Positions 1 to 8,522 of a stretch of 64,000 nucleotides of DNA are shown here, in pieces (the stretch's first letter is position 1; each line of letters starts with the position of its first letter). Origin of the DNA: Aeoliella straminimaris (GTDB taxonomy: Bacteria; Planctomycetota; Planctomycetia; Pirellulales; Lacipirellulaceae); assembly GCF_024054565.1 (NCBI RefSeq), contig NZ_JAMXLR010000092.1, positions 1-64,000 on the forward strand, written 5' to 3'. The notes beneath the pieces are model-generated. The model did no database searches. It worked only from the letters and a program-made list of their open reading frames with translations, and was not told the DNA's origin. A program made the translations under genes and the position numbers.

Positions 1-399
1 TTGAAAGTCGCGCTGCAAATGGATGTCTTGCGCTGTAAAACTCCCGAACTGGTTCGCAAGGAGATCTGGACTCACGTGCTGGCCTACAACCTGATTCGGA
101 CCCTCATCGCCCAAGCTGCGACGAAACATGAACTTTTACCCCGGTCCATCAGCTTCAAGGCGACCATGCAGCTGCTGGAGGCGTTCCAGCCGCTTCTGGC
201 GATGGCGAAGCGATCGCAAGAAGAAAGGACCACCCTCTACGGGCAACTCCTCGATTCGGTCGCCGTGCATCGAGTTGCCGACCGTCCCGACCGCTTCGAA
301 CCGCGACTCCGCAAACGAAGATTCAAGAAATACGACTACATGATGACGCCTCGCAAGGAGGCCAAACGCGAGATGCTGAAACAACTTAGGAAAAAGTAA
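1..399 (+). CDS. IS4-family transposase, C-terminal part (cut by window edge)
   Basis: The 132 visible residues match the C-terminal end of IS4-type DDE transposases: a 'MDVLRCKTPELVRKEIW' stretch, where the Glu of the RKE segment is expected to be the last catalytic acid, followed by a 'LAYNLIR' helix and a basic tail. The TTG at base 1 is not a real start; the gene must begin left of the window. The stop TAA is at 397-399. The outer end of the insertion sequence should lie within the next hundred or so bases, but without the other end I cannot define the inverted repeats. Whether the copy is intact cannot be told from this fragment. Confidence 0.85.
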   Translation: MKVALQMDVLRCKTPELVRKEIWTHVLAYNLIRTLIAQAATKHELLPRSISFKATMQLLEAFQPLLAMAKRSQEERTTLYGQLLDSVAVHRVADRPDRFEPRLRKRRFKKYDYMMTPRKEAKREMLKQLRKK

Positions 400-512
400 G
401 CGACATTCGATGGTCCACCCGCTGCGCACTCAGCCTTCAATTTCGTGCGGTCGGTCATTGCACCGATGCGCCTGAGGTCTACTCTACGGCGGCATGGGAT
501 CGCATGGGCACC

Positions 513-1037
513 TTACTCCCTAGTGCTTCTTTCGCCTTCCGGTCGCGCTTCACGGGCTGAGCGCTTCTTCAGCTCCTCGGCGATGTCGTACCGGCCCTGT
601 TCCTTTGCGTAGTCGACGGCTGTGGATCCTGTCGCATCCCGATGGTGAGGGTCGGCGCCGGCCGCATGCAACCGTAGTACAATGTCCCAGTGGCCTTCCA
701 TCGCGGCATAGTTGATTGCTGTAAAACAGTCCTTTTCTTGATAGTCAACGTATGCGCCGTGCTGGAGGTACAGTTCAATGGCACGGAGGTCTCCATCATA
801 CGCGGCGTCCATTAATGGCGTCGTGTCATATCCTCCGGTTCCGAATCCGCGATCAACCTGCGCACCCAGGGCAATCAACGCAGCGAACATGAAAGTGTCT
901 CCGCGTTCTGCCGCTCGTACCATGCGGTCGTCCAGCGATGGCCCGGACCACCAATTGTAGGCACAGAGAAACAGTGCCACTACAACGGTCATCAGGAGAA
1001 GTTGCCGGATACTGAAGCGGAATCGGAGGTTTGTCAT
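513..1037 (-). CDS. Small membrane-anchored ankyrin-repeat protein
   Basis: The 174-residue protein starts with a short basic stretch and one membrane helix (about residues 11-30, 'QLLLMTVVVALFLCAYNWW'), an N-terminus common in planctomycete proteins. Three or four ankyrin repeats follow (about 35-155), with typical 'TPLMDAAYDGD' and 'TAINYAAMEGH' helices and 'GADPHHRD' turns, then a charged tail. Ankyrin repeats bind other proteins; the partner is unknown. It lies on the same strand as the ankyrin-kinase gene at 1654-4923 and may have arisen from the same family. No clear ribosome site is seen at the chosen ATG. Confidence 0.7.
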   Translation of the reverse strand: MTNLRFRFSIRQLLLMTVVVALFLCAYNWWSGPSLDDRMVRAAERGDTFMFAALIALGAQVDRGFGTGGYDTTPLMDAAYDGDLRAIELYLQHGAYVDYQEKDCFTAINYAAMEGHWDIVLRLHAAGADPHHRDATGSTAVDYAKEQGRYDIAEELKKRSAREARPEGERSTRE

Positions 1038-1094
1038 GACTGATTTCAGCTGCCCGGGCGTCTATGCCAGACGCTGGCCGATGAGCTGATGCCT

Positions 1095-1637
1095 TCAAGG
1101 CGTGCTTCGCGGGGTATACTTACCGTTCAACCTAAACATCCTTTTACCACCTTGATCGGTCATAGTTGTTCGCACACGAATCGTGCCATCCTCGCCACAC
1201 GATGCTGTCGTCGAGATCTTCTCATCGCCGCAGGCCTCCCAATTCATGGTTTGACTCGAAGGATCCCAGCTACCAACTGCATCTCTTGTAAAACCAGAAG
1301 AGGCGAATAACCAACACCTGTAGACCTTTCGCTGCTGATCGTAGGTCATTAGCAATCTAACGTCGATGCCTCCAGATCCGTCGGGGGCGCCCAGGACCAG
1401 GGATTGCTCCACGAATCTGCGCTCGAGGACCCATTTTCCGGTAGCGTGGCCCACGCCAACCCCCTTGTCACCGGGGCTATCTCCCTCGGACGAGAACAGC
1501 ACGTTCCACGAACCAACGAAGTTCTCCAAAGGGACCAGTTCAGGCGTCCGCTGCGTTTGGCCTTCAGCGGCAGAGAGGCGAGACGACCCACAGCACACAA
1601 TGCCCAAGATCAGCAAGAGAATGCTCGGACGGTTCAT
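1095..1637 (-). CDS. Secreted DUF1579-like protein
   Basis: The product is about 180 residues long. The ATG at 1637 is chosen because GGAG stands 9 bases upstream and the protein then begins with a clear signal peptide (MNRPSILLLILGIVCC, cleavage near 'LSAAEG'). A farther upstream start would overlap the kinase gene. The mature part has 'FVGSWNV' and 'GKWVLERRFVEQ' segments, like the DUF1579 beta-barrel family whose members have no known reaction. It follows the kinase gene by 16 bases, so the two are probably cotranscribed with the upstream sigma factor. The family assignment rests on motif resemblance only. Confidence 0.6.
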   Translation of the reverse strand: MNRPSILLLILGIVCCGSSRLSAAEGQTQRTPELVPLENFVGSWNVLFSSEGDSPGDKGVGVGHATGKWVLERRFVEQSLVLGAPDGSGGIDVRLLMTYDQQRKVYRCWLFASSGFTRDAVGSWDPSSQTMNWEACGDEKISTTASCGEDGTIRVRTTMTDQGGKRMFRLNGKYTPRSTP

Positions 1638-1653
1638 TGGACAAAACTCCCAG

Positions 1654-4600
1654 TCACGGTTTTTGCTGCTCAATTTTAATCGCTTCGATCCCGTCGGCGT
1701 CGCTATCGGATTGTTCGCCCGATTTCTCCAACTCTTCCGCCCGCTTCAGATCCGCATCGGCTTTCTTGTCCTCGCCCAGCACGCGCCATGCGATTGCGCG
1801 TTGGCGATACATCGCCGGACGGTCCGATTCGTCCGCGCTCTCAATCCAGCTTGTAAAACCGCGCACAACCGCCGCGGCTTCTTCTCGAATGAGTTCGACC
1901 ATGGCGTCACGGCCAAGCTCCTTGGCCAAGTCCAACGCGGTCCGGCCCTGGTTGTCCTTCAGCAGCGAGTTGGGGCCTGCAAAGGGGCTGTCCCAGCTCT
2001 TGTGATTGTGGCTAGACGCGAAGTAACTCATGAGCGTCATTTGGTTGTTCTCGATCGCGTGCATCATCGTCGTGCGTCCATTGTTGTCCTGTCTGTTGTC
2101 ATCAGTCGCGTCGATAGACGGCCAGAGTTTTCGGAACCAATCCACGTTGCCATGTGCGGCGGCCTTCATCTGCGCGGTCTCGCCTGAGTTATCTTGCGCG
2201 TGCATGGCGATCTTGAACCTCCCGATGATCGGTGTGCCGCCGGGCAGCAGGCGATGATCGACTCCAGGCAGCTCACGGAACGCCTGCTCGCGACGCTCAT
2301 TTGGAGGGAAGATGTTCGCAGCGCTCTCGACGCTCTGGAGCGATTCGAGCACCGAGTTGCGTCCATTCTCAGCCGCGTACATAAGTGCGGTCTTCCCGAA
2401 GTCGTCGCGTTCATTGACATTCGCGCCCAGCAGCACGAGCGTCGCCGCAAGCGAAGCGTGGCCGCTCTCCGCAGCCTGCATCAGCGGTGTCCGTCCCGCT
2501 GCGTCCTTGTCATTCACGCTCGCCCCCTCATCTAAAAGCCGCTTCACTTCGCTCACTTCGCCCCGCCGCACGGCGTCGAGCAGCGGAGTCGACGCAGGCT
2601 CATTACTAGAGGGCGGCTCAGGCCTGTCATCTCTGGAAATCGGTTGGTTGTCGTCATTGCTTGGGTCTGCGGGCTTGATATCAGCAGCTGGATCAGTTAG
2701 TTCCTCGCTCCCCTGGGGCTTATGTCCTTCTTTTGTGGCCGAGGCGAATTTCGCCATCTTGTCGAAGTTCTTATCGGTCACATGCCGGCATATTAGTACG
2801 GCAAGGATCGCTAGAATTGCCCAGAACCCTGCAACAACCTGTGGTGTTAACCACCTCTGAATCGGTCCTCCCCGCGACTGAACCTTCCTGATGCGCCAGA
2901 ACGCGTAGTAAGCAAAGATGCCCAACGCACCCAGCAACGCCGATGACGCAAACAATCGGAACTGCGGCCTAGAACTAAAGCCTGATTCGTTCGACTCGCG
3001 ATCGAATCGATACCAAGGTGAAGGCCATCCCAGTTGCACCGAGGCCGAAATTGAGCCGGTCCGAGTTTCTCCACCGATTCGGCTGGCTGGAGTCGATTCG
3101 CTATATCCTGATCGGTAGAAGACCGCAGCCATACCAGCAAGGTGAGCCGCCAGTAACAGGGCCAGTACTGCGTTGGTGAACCAATTGTTGCGTTCAGACC
3201 ACCACGCATCCCAAGCCGTGCGGATCGTACTCGGCGAGGGCAGCGCTTCGCTCCCAAGAGCGCTATCGCTCTGATCAATGCCGGCTAGGAGTGTCGCTTG
3301 GCGAGCGAACTCCGCTGATACGCGCCGTAGACGCACGTAGTCGCTCGTCATCCACTCGACGCCGATGGTGTATCGAACGAGTCGCAACACGGGAACGAGA
3401 TAGACAATTAGACCAACAATCGCGCCCAGCAACGGACCGATTATAACGGCGGGCGACTTAACCTCGAAGAATGGATAGACGAGGCCGAACCCAACTAGTC
3501 CCAGCAACGGAGCCGCGATCCAGGCCGTGCTTGCGAACCAAACGAGGCGACGCCGCGCTTCGCGGTGGGTGGGGCAGATGGGGCATGCCATGCGCATCTT
3601 CTGAGTGGTCAGCCAGATGACGATCAACCCCGGAAAGAACCCGCAGAAGAGACCTATGATGCTCAACAAGCTCGCCCACTCCGGCTGATATTCGAAGTCC
3701 TTGTTAACTCGCTCGACCGTATGCCTGCCGCACACGATACAACAGTCCGGTAGGCGGTCGTTGTCGATCTGTTCACGCGTGAGTGTAACCCAGTCGCGAC
3801 CGCCATGACTGGGCAATTCTTCACCTTGGTTCCGTAGTTCGGAATGTGCGGTTGCGCTCTGGACAGCCGCGTCGGATAGTGCATGTTCAACCTTGTTAGT
3901 CGCTAAACATGGGGCAATGGAGATCGCCTCCACATCTGTTCTTATGTCACTTGCCTGTTGGTATCGACGTTCCGGCTCACGAGCCAGCGAACGCAGCACG
4001 ACTTCATCAAGCCGCACGTCAACTTCGACCTTCTTCGATGGCGGATCGAAGTGACCAATCGGTGCCTCGCCGGTGAGCATTTCATAGAACACCACGCCCA
4101 GGGAGTAGATGTCCGCGCGGTGGTCGACCGAATGCGAGCCTTCCAACTGTTCGGGTGCCATGTAGCGAAGCGTGCCCATCACTTGATGCGTGCCGGTGAG
4201 TGTAAACTCCGCTTCGGACCGAGTCGCCAGCTTGGCAAGGCCGAAGTCGGCAATCTTCACTCGGCCCTGTTTGTCCAGCAGGATGTTTTCCGGCTTGATG
4301 TCGCGGTGCACCACGCCCTCATCGTGGGCGTACTGCAACGCATCACAAATCTGTGGCACTATCGTCAGAGCCTGCTCAGGAGTCAGTTCGCCGCTGCGGA
4401 TCAACTGCCGCAGGTTCACGCCGTCGACGTACTCCATCAGGAAGTAGTAGAGTGGTTGGGCGGGCTCGTCGACCCCTGGGGAGTACTCGACTTCGCCGAA
4501 GTCGTACACGGACACGATTTGCTGATGGCTCAAGCGGGCGAGTGTTTTTGCCTCTCGGTTGAATCGCTCGGCAAACGCCGGGTCGTATGTTGCCTCGGGG

Positions 4601-4923
4601 CGGATAATTTTGAGCGCAACGAGCCGGTCGAGATTCGTCTGCCGAGCCAGGTAGACTGCGCCCATGCCCCCTTGGCCGAGCAGTTCACGAATCTCAAGTT
4701 GAGGAAACTTGTCGGCAAGTGCCTCCGGCAAGGGCGGCAGGAACCCCGTGCCGGGCGACGGACTATCAATGGTGGGCGCCTCGGGATCCGACTTCGGTCG
4801 ATTGGTTTCGCTGCCTGCTTCGCTTTCCAATCCCGCCGCCACCAAGCACTTTGGGCACAGGCCCGCCGGGGCGTCATCCGGCAGCTCCGCGCCACAATTC
4901 GGGCAGTTTTGCGGATCATTCAT
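1654..4923 (-). CDS. Zinc-ribbon Ser/Thr protein kinase with membrane segments and ankyrin repeats
   Basis: This is a protein of about 1,089 residues. It opens with a zinc ribbon (CPNCG...CPKC, residues 8-28). A complete Hanks-type kinase domain follows (about 78-340): glycine loop GQGGMGAVY, Lys in VALKII, catalytic HRDIKPEN, DFG and APE. A second Cys-rich part (CCIVCG...CPICP) is interleaved with hydrophobic helices, about six to seven in all between 410 and 750. The last 350 residues hold ankyrin repeats ('TPLLDAVRRGE', 'TPLMQAAESGH', 'TALMYAAENG'). ATG at 4923 is preferred over the adjacent GTG because GGAG lies 7 bases before it. An ECF sigma gene lies 90 bases upstream on the same strand, a pairing well known in planctomycetes. 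The kinase presumably signals from the membrane, perhaps to that sigma factor; this is inference. Confidence 0.88.
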   Translation of the reverse strand: MNDPQNCPNCGAELPDDAPAGLCPKCLVAAGLESEAGSETNRPKSDPEAPTIDSPSPGTGFLPPLPEALADKFPQLEIRELLGQGGMGAVYLARQTNLDRLVALKIIRPEATYDPAFAERFNREAKTLARLSHQQIVSVYDFGEVEYSPGVDEPAQPLYYFLMEYVDGVNLRQLIRSGELTPEQALTIVPQICDALQYAHDEGVVHRDIKPENILLDKQGRVKIADFGLAKLATRSEAEFTLTGTHQVMGTLRYMAPEQLEGSHSVDHRADIYSLGVVFYEMLTGEAPIGHFDPPSKKVEVDVRLDEVVLRSLAREPERRYQQASDIRTDVEAISIAPCLATNKVEHALSDAAVQSATAHSELRNQGEELPSHGGRDWVTLTREQIDNDRLPDCCIVCGRHTVERVNKDFEYQPEWASLLSIIGLFCGFFPGLIVIWLTTQKMRMACPICPTHREARRRLVWFASTAWIAAPLLGLVGFGLVYPFFEVKSPAVIIGPLLGAIVGLIVYLVPVLRLVRYTIGVEWMTSDYVRLRRVSAEFARQATLLAGIDQSDSALGSEALPSPSTIRTAWDAWWSERNNWFTNAVLALLLAAHLAGMAAVFYRSGYSESTPASRIGGETRTGSISASVQLGWPSPWYRFDRESNESGFSSRPQFRLFASSALLGALGIFAYYAFWRIRKVQSRGGPIQRWLTPQVVAGFWAILAILAVLICRHVTDKNFDKMAKFASATKEGHKPQGSEELTDPAADIKPADPSNDDNQPISRDDRPEPPSSNEPASTPLLDAVRRGEVSEVKRLLDEGASVNDKDAAGRTPLMQAAESGHASLAATLVLLGANVNERDDFGKTALMYAAENGRNSVLESLQSVESAANIFPPNERREQAFRELPGVDHRLLPGGTPIIGRFKIAMHAQDNSGETAQMKAAAHGNVDWFRKLWPSIDATDDNRQDNNGRTTMMHAIENNQMTLMSYFASSHNHKSWDSPFAGPNSLLKDNQGRTALDLAKELGRDAMVELIREEAAAVVRGFTSWIESADESDRPAMYRQRAIAWRVLGEDKKADADLKRAEELEKSGEQSDSDADGIEAIKIEQQKP

Positions 4924-5013
4924 CACGATTCTCCAACTGAAGGAGGTGCTCTACCTTTCAGTACCGGATTCCTGGTTGAGCGTAACAAGATTTTCTGGGC
5001 GGTTTTCTGGAGG

Positions 5014-5763
5014 CTATCCCCCCATGCTGGCCAAAAGCCGCCCAATTTCCTCGTCCACCTCCGTTTCATCCGCCACGGTGCGAGCCACCTCTTCACGAAA
5101 CAGTTGTCGATAACGCTTCCGTAGTCGGTAGGCTGCCTGTTTGGCCGCTTCCGGACTGATGCTCAACGCCTCCGACGCCTGCTGGTAGTCGACCGCCTCC
5201 GCATCGCCCATCAATCCCGCCTTAAGGTATTCAAAATGCTCTTGCTTGCCGGCGTCGTCCAGCTCGGCTTGCAGCCGCTTCAGTACGCGGTCCAGCATGG
5301 TCGTGACCCACCGCCGCTCGAACAATTTCTCGGGCGTCAATTCGTGGGAGGGTTCCAATCGAAACTTCGACTCGCCAGCGTCTAAGTCCAGTGACAACTT
5401 AAGCCGCCGCCCTCCGCGTTTCTCCGCGTGCTGCTTCTGCCACTCGTTAGCCAGGAAGTTCTTGATCGCGGTGAGCAAGAAAGCACGAAAGCGACCGCGG
5501 ACGCGGTCAGCGCGGGCCACCGCGCCTTGTTCCAGGAGATGCACGAAAAATGCTTGCGTCAGGTCCTGGGCGTCGGCGACGTTCTTCACGCGACGCCGCA
5601 CGTAGGCGTACAACGGGTACCAGTACGCCTCGCACAATTGGCTCAGCGCCGCTCGTGCATCGCTGTCTTCCGGCTGGCCCGCTGCGAGCACGATGCTCCA
5701 CTGAGTCGTAGCGAAGTCGCGCCGGTTGGACGTATTCAGACGAGAAGGCTTATAAGGCGCCAT
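5014..5763 (-). CDS. ECF-type RNA polymerase sigma factor (kinase-linked planctomycete group)
   Basis: The 249-residue protein has a region 2 'ALSQLCEAYWYPLYAYVRRR' with 'DAQDLTQAFFVHLLE' (the DLTQ/F segment of sigma region 2), then 'GRFRAFLLTAIKNFLANEW', and a region 4 helix-turn-helix near 'ALSISPEAAKQAAYRLRKRY'. The start ('MAPYKPSRLN', then 'FATTQWSIVLAAG') matches sigma factors encoded beside Ser/Thr kinases in planctomycetes. There is no anti-sigma gene; the neighbouring zinc-ribbon kinase is the likely regulator, which fits the ECF-STK arrangement. Its own promoter should lie in the 540 bp to the right. Confidence 0.85.
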   Translation of the reverse strand: MAPYKPSRLNTSNRRDFATTQWSIVLAAGQPEDSDARAALSQLCEAYWYPLYAYVRRRVKNVADAQDLTQAFFVHLLEQGAVARADRVRGRFRAFLLTAIKNFLANEWQKQHAEKRGGRRLKLSLDLDAGESKFRLEPSHELTPEKLFERRWVTTMLDRVLKRLQAELDDAGKQEHFEYLKAGLMGDAEAVDYQQASEALSISPEAAKQAAYRLRKRYRQLFREEVARTVADETEVDEEIGRLLASMGG

Positions 5764-6303
5764 GTCATCATTGTAGTCGGGCGACTATCCTTGGTGAATC
5801 TACATCTTTGATGGGTTCACGGGGACTTATCGCGACCTGTGAAAATGTGTCGAAAAGTAACTTTTACTCGCGGCCAGATTCCCTGGAAACTCCTGTTTCG
5901 AGCACTCTTTCCAGCCCGCCAAACGGCCTCCGCCAACTACGGAGGTGTAGCCACCGATTGCAGTTTCGCCGAACTCGAATTGCGATCGGTTGCATCGACT
6001 TCGCTCAATTACGATTCGGCGTTCGGCGCAGCGGTCTTCACGACCTCAGTAGTTAGCCAGCCCGCCAACCCACCGAAGTGGGGGGGGTAGCGACTCCATT
6101 CGAGCCGCCGCCAACTCCCCGCGGTGCAGCTCACCTCAGTAGTTTTGGAGTCATCAAACCCCGCGTCGGACACATCGTCCTGCGCAGGTTCGCGAATAGG
6201 CGATGCCATCCAGCAGCGCCGCTGGGTACTCAAAATTGTCGAGAGTTCGAGCTTCAGACCGATCGACCACGCCCCGGTGCCGGCCGGGGCGGCCGGCCTG
6301 CCG
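5764..6303. other. Gene-free stretch upstream of the sigma factor
   Basis: I see no convincing gene here. It separates the ECF sigma gene, whose promoter should be here, from the 3' end of flhB. It contains a 13-base palindrome AAAAGTAACTTTT (5853-5865) about 90 bases before the sigma start, which could be an operator. It also contains a 12-base direct repeat ACCTCAGTAGTT at 6043-6054 and 6133-6144, a G8 run near 6080, and the hairpin at 6271-6290. Confidence 0.5.
6271..6290 (-). terminator. GC-rich hairpin after flhB
   Basis: A 7-bp perfect stem GCCCCGG/CCGGGGC with a 6-base loop lies 14 bases beyond the flhB stop. No run of T follows on the minus strand, so it is not a classic intrinsic terminator. 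It may protect the 3' end of the long flagellar transcript or act together with Rho. Confidence 0.3.
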
Positions 6304-7392
6304 TTACGCCGCGCGGCGGTTCGCGCCGGGGACCTTTTTGCCCTTCAGTTGATAGACGTAAGCCAGCACTTCGGCCACCGCGGCGTAGCTGCCGTCGGGG
6401 ACGGGGTGGTTGATCTCGACCTCTTTGTACAGCAACTGGGCCAGCGGTTTGCGTTCGACGATGGGGATGTTGTTCTCCAGGGCCAGTCGCCGGATGCGCT
6501 GGGCGAGCACGCCCGCGCCTTTGGCCACCACCACCGGGGCGGCCATCTGGCCATGCTCGTACTTGATGGCCACGGCCAGTTCCGTGGGGTTGGTGATCAC
6601 CACGTCGGCCTGCGGCACGGCGCCCGACATGCGGTTCATGACCATCTGCCGCTGCACCTGGCGGCGGCGGGCGATGATCTGCGGATCGCCCTGCATGTTT
6701 TTCATTTCCTCTTTGACTTCCTGGTGCGTCATCTTCAGGTCCTGTTCGTGCTTCCACTTCTGGAAAGCGAAATCGAACAGTGCGAGCACCAACAATGCTC
6801 CGCCCACCCACAAGAGGGTGCTGACTGTGACTTCGACTAGCAGCATCGAGATCTGCGAGACGGTCAGCGCGCCGGCAAACATGATTTCGTCGCGACGCAG
6901 CCAAATGGCGATGCCGGCCACGCTCACCACCAGCAGTACCTTGAGCAGGCCAAAACCCAAACGCATGACGCCTTGCAGCGAAACGATTCGTTTGATGCCG
7001 GCCACCGGACTGATGCGGCTGAAGTCGGGCACCAGGCGTTCGGGCACGAACAGGAAGCCGACTTGAAACACGCTGGAGGCTGCGGCGGCCATCATCAACA
7101 GCACCATCAACGGCAACAAGGCGAATCCCGCCCCGCTGAGCACCTTCTCGACTTCGCCGGTAAGGATGGCGCGGTCGCCCGTGAGCGTGCCGACCTCGCC
7201 CACGTTGCGGTTGATCAGCTCGGCGGCCGCGTTGACAATGCCTGGCCCAAATCCCTTGAGCAAACCGGCGGCCACGAGCAATATCGCTGCCGAGCCGAGG
7301 TCCTGGCTGTACGCAACTTGCCCTTTGTCGCGGGCTTGTTGCCTGCGATGCGGGGTTGCGTCGAACGACTTTTCGCCGGACTGTTCTGGCAT
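6304..7392 (-). CDS. flhB: Flagellar export protein FlhB
   Basis: FlhB is the substrate-specificity switch of the flagellar type III export gate. The 362-residue protein opens with 'EKSFDATPHRRQQARDKGQVA', four hydrophobic segments follow (about 33-48, 88-112, 145-165, 185-208), then the linker 'FQKWKHEQDLKMTHQEVKEE' and the cytoplasmic autocleavage region. The cleavage motif is NPTE (268-271) rather than the usual NPTH; the rest of the segment (ITNPTELAVAIKYE) is conserved. It is the last gene of the operon, 18 bases after fliR. Length and order are normal for the family. Confidence 0.95.
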   Translation of the reverse strand: MPEQSGEKSFDATPHRRQQARDKGQVAYSQDLGSAAILLVAAGLLKGFGPGIVNAAAELINRNVGEVGTLTGDRAILTGEVEKVLSGAGFALLPLMVLLMMAAAASSVFQVGFLFVPERLVPDFSRISPVAGIKRIVSLQGVMRLGFGLLKVLLVVSVAGIAIWLRRDEIMFAGALTVSQISMLLVEVTVSTLLWVGGALLVLALFDFAFQKWKHEQDLKMTHQEVKEEMKNMQGDPQIIARRRQVQRQMVMNRMSGAVPQADVVITNPTELAVAIKYEHGQMAAPVVVAKGAGVLAQRIRRLALENNIPIVERKPLAQLLYKEVEINHPVPDGSYAAVAEVLAYVYQLKGKKVPGANRRAA

Positions 7393-7410
7393 GCTATCGC
7401 GGCGTTGGGA

Positions 7411-8208
7411 TTAGCCACCGACCTCGGCCGATACGGGGACCACGGCCGACTGCAGTTGTTCGAGCGTGGCCACGATGGGTTCCTGGAACAACCACGCTGC
7501 GCCGCCGATGGTGATCAGCAGCGCCGCGATCGTGATCATCGCGTTCAGGCCAAAGCCGACGGCCAGCACGTTGATCTGCGGCAGCGTGCGGGTGATGAGG
7601 CCCAGCAGCAGGGTGGAGAGGAACAGGGCGATCAACACTGGCGCCGAGGCGCGAATGCCGAGTTCGAAACTTTGTTGCAGGATGCCGACCATCATCTGGG
7701 CGAAGCTGTCGCCGAGCATGGCCCGGCCCGGCGGCGCCCACTCGAACGTGTCGAGCAGAGCAGCCATCACCATGCGATGTCCGCCCATGGCGACGAACAC
7801 CGCCATCGTGGTGTAGTGAAAGATCTGGGTGAACACAGAGGTGCCCGCGTCGAAGTCGGGGCTGGAGATTTCCGCCAGCGACATGCCCGACATGTGGGCG
7901 ATAATCTGGCCGGTCAGCTGCACACCGGCAAACAGGATTTGCATGCCGAGCCCCAGCATCGCGCCGATGAGGATCTCGTTGAACAACAGGCTGCCGAACG
8001 CCAGCAGATTCCAGGGACTGGTGTAGCTGAGGTGCGCGTAGAGCGGCATCACCAGTATCGAGAGCGTCACGGCCAACAGCCCCCGCACGGTGATGGGGAC
8101 GGTTTCGAGCTTGAACAGCGGCGCAGTGGCGACCAGGGCTCCGATGCGAGCCAGCACCAGGGCGAACACCGCCACCTTGGTCAGCAGCATCGCTTCCAGC
8201 CATTCCAT
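7411..8208 (-). CDS. fliR: Flagellar export gate protein FliR
   Basis: FliR is an integral membrane part of the export gate, in the FliP5-FliQ4-FliR1 core. The 265-residue product is almost wholly hydrophobic, with about six membrane helices. It contains 'FALVLARIGALVATAPLF' near the start, 'QILFAGVQLTGQIIAHMSG' in the middle and 'PQINVLAVGFGLN' in the second half, all typical of FliR. It lies 32 bases after fliQ and 18 before flhB, the classical fliP-fliQ-fliR-flhB order. Confidence 0.95.
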   Translation of the reverse strand: MEWLEAMLLTKVAVFALVLARIGALVATAPLFKLETVPITVRGLLAVTLSILVMPLYAHLSYTSPWNLLAFGSLLFNEILIGAMLGLGMQILFAGVQLTGQIIAHMSGMSLAEISSPDFDAGTSVFTQIFHYTTMAVFVAMGGHRMVMAALLDTFEWAPPGRAMLGDSFAQMMVGILQQSFELGIRASAPVLIALFLSTLLLGLITRTLPQINVLAVGFGLNAMITIAALLITIGGAAWLFQEPIVATLEQLQSAVVPVSAEVGG

Positions 8209-8240
8209 GGCGGGCGTCCTCTACTCGCCGGGGTTGGCGG

Positions 8241-8507
8241 TTACAAGTATAGCGGGATGTCGGTGATCAACTGCTGGCTGTACTCGATCAGCCGTTCGAG
8301 CAGCCAGGGCAGGGTCCAGGCCATGACCAGCACCATGGCCGCCAGCTTGGGCACGAACGCCACGGTTTGCTCCTGAATCTGCGTGAGCGCCTGGATCAGG
8401 CCGATCAACAGACCGACCACCATGCCCGCCAGCAGAACGGGCGCAGAGATAATCAGGGCGATGATCATCGCTTGGCGGGCCAGGTCGACGGCGTCTTGTG
8501 GGTCCAT
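8241..8507 (-). CDS. fliQ: Flagellar export gate protein FliQ
   Basis: This 88-residue protein has the family length and two long hydrophobic helices (about 14-38 and 54-75). The motif 'GLLIGLIQALTQIQEQTVAFVPK' region, with QALTQIQEQT, is the hallmark of FliQ and SctS proteins. FliQ wraps around the FliP-FliR channel in the basal body. It lies between fliP (15 bases upstream) and fliR. Confidence 0.95.
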   Translation of the reverse strand: MDPQDAVDLARQAMIIALIISAPVLLAGMVVGLLIGLIQALTQIQEQTVAFVPKLAAMVLVMAWTLPWLLERLIEYSQQLITDIPLYL

Positions 8508-8522
8508 AGCGGTAGCGCGGCG

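Noticed and set aside
3958..5124. Long open frame on the plus strand (388 codons) opposite the kinase
   Set aside because: It is the complement of the kinase gene, lacks any domain, and reflects the high G+C codon pattern.
6973..8376. Long open frame on the plus strand (467 codons) opposite flhB-fliR-fliQ
   Set aside because: His/Gln/Arg-rich, spans the boundaries of three true genes, no ribosome site or domain.
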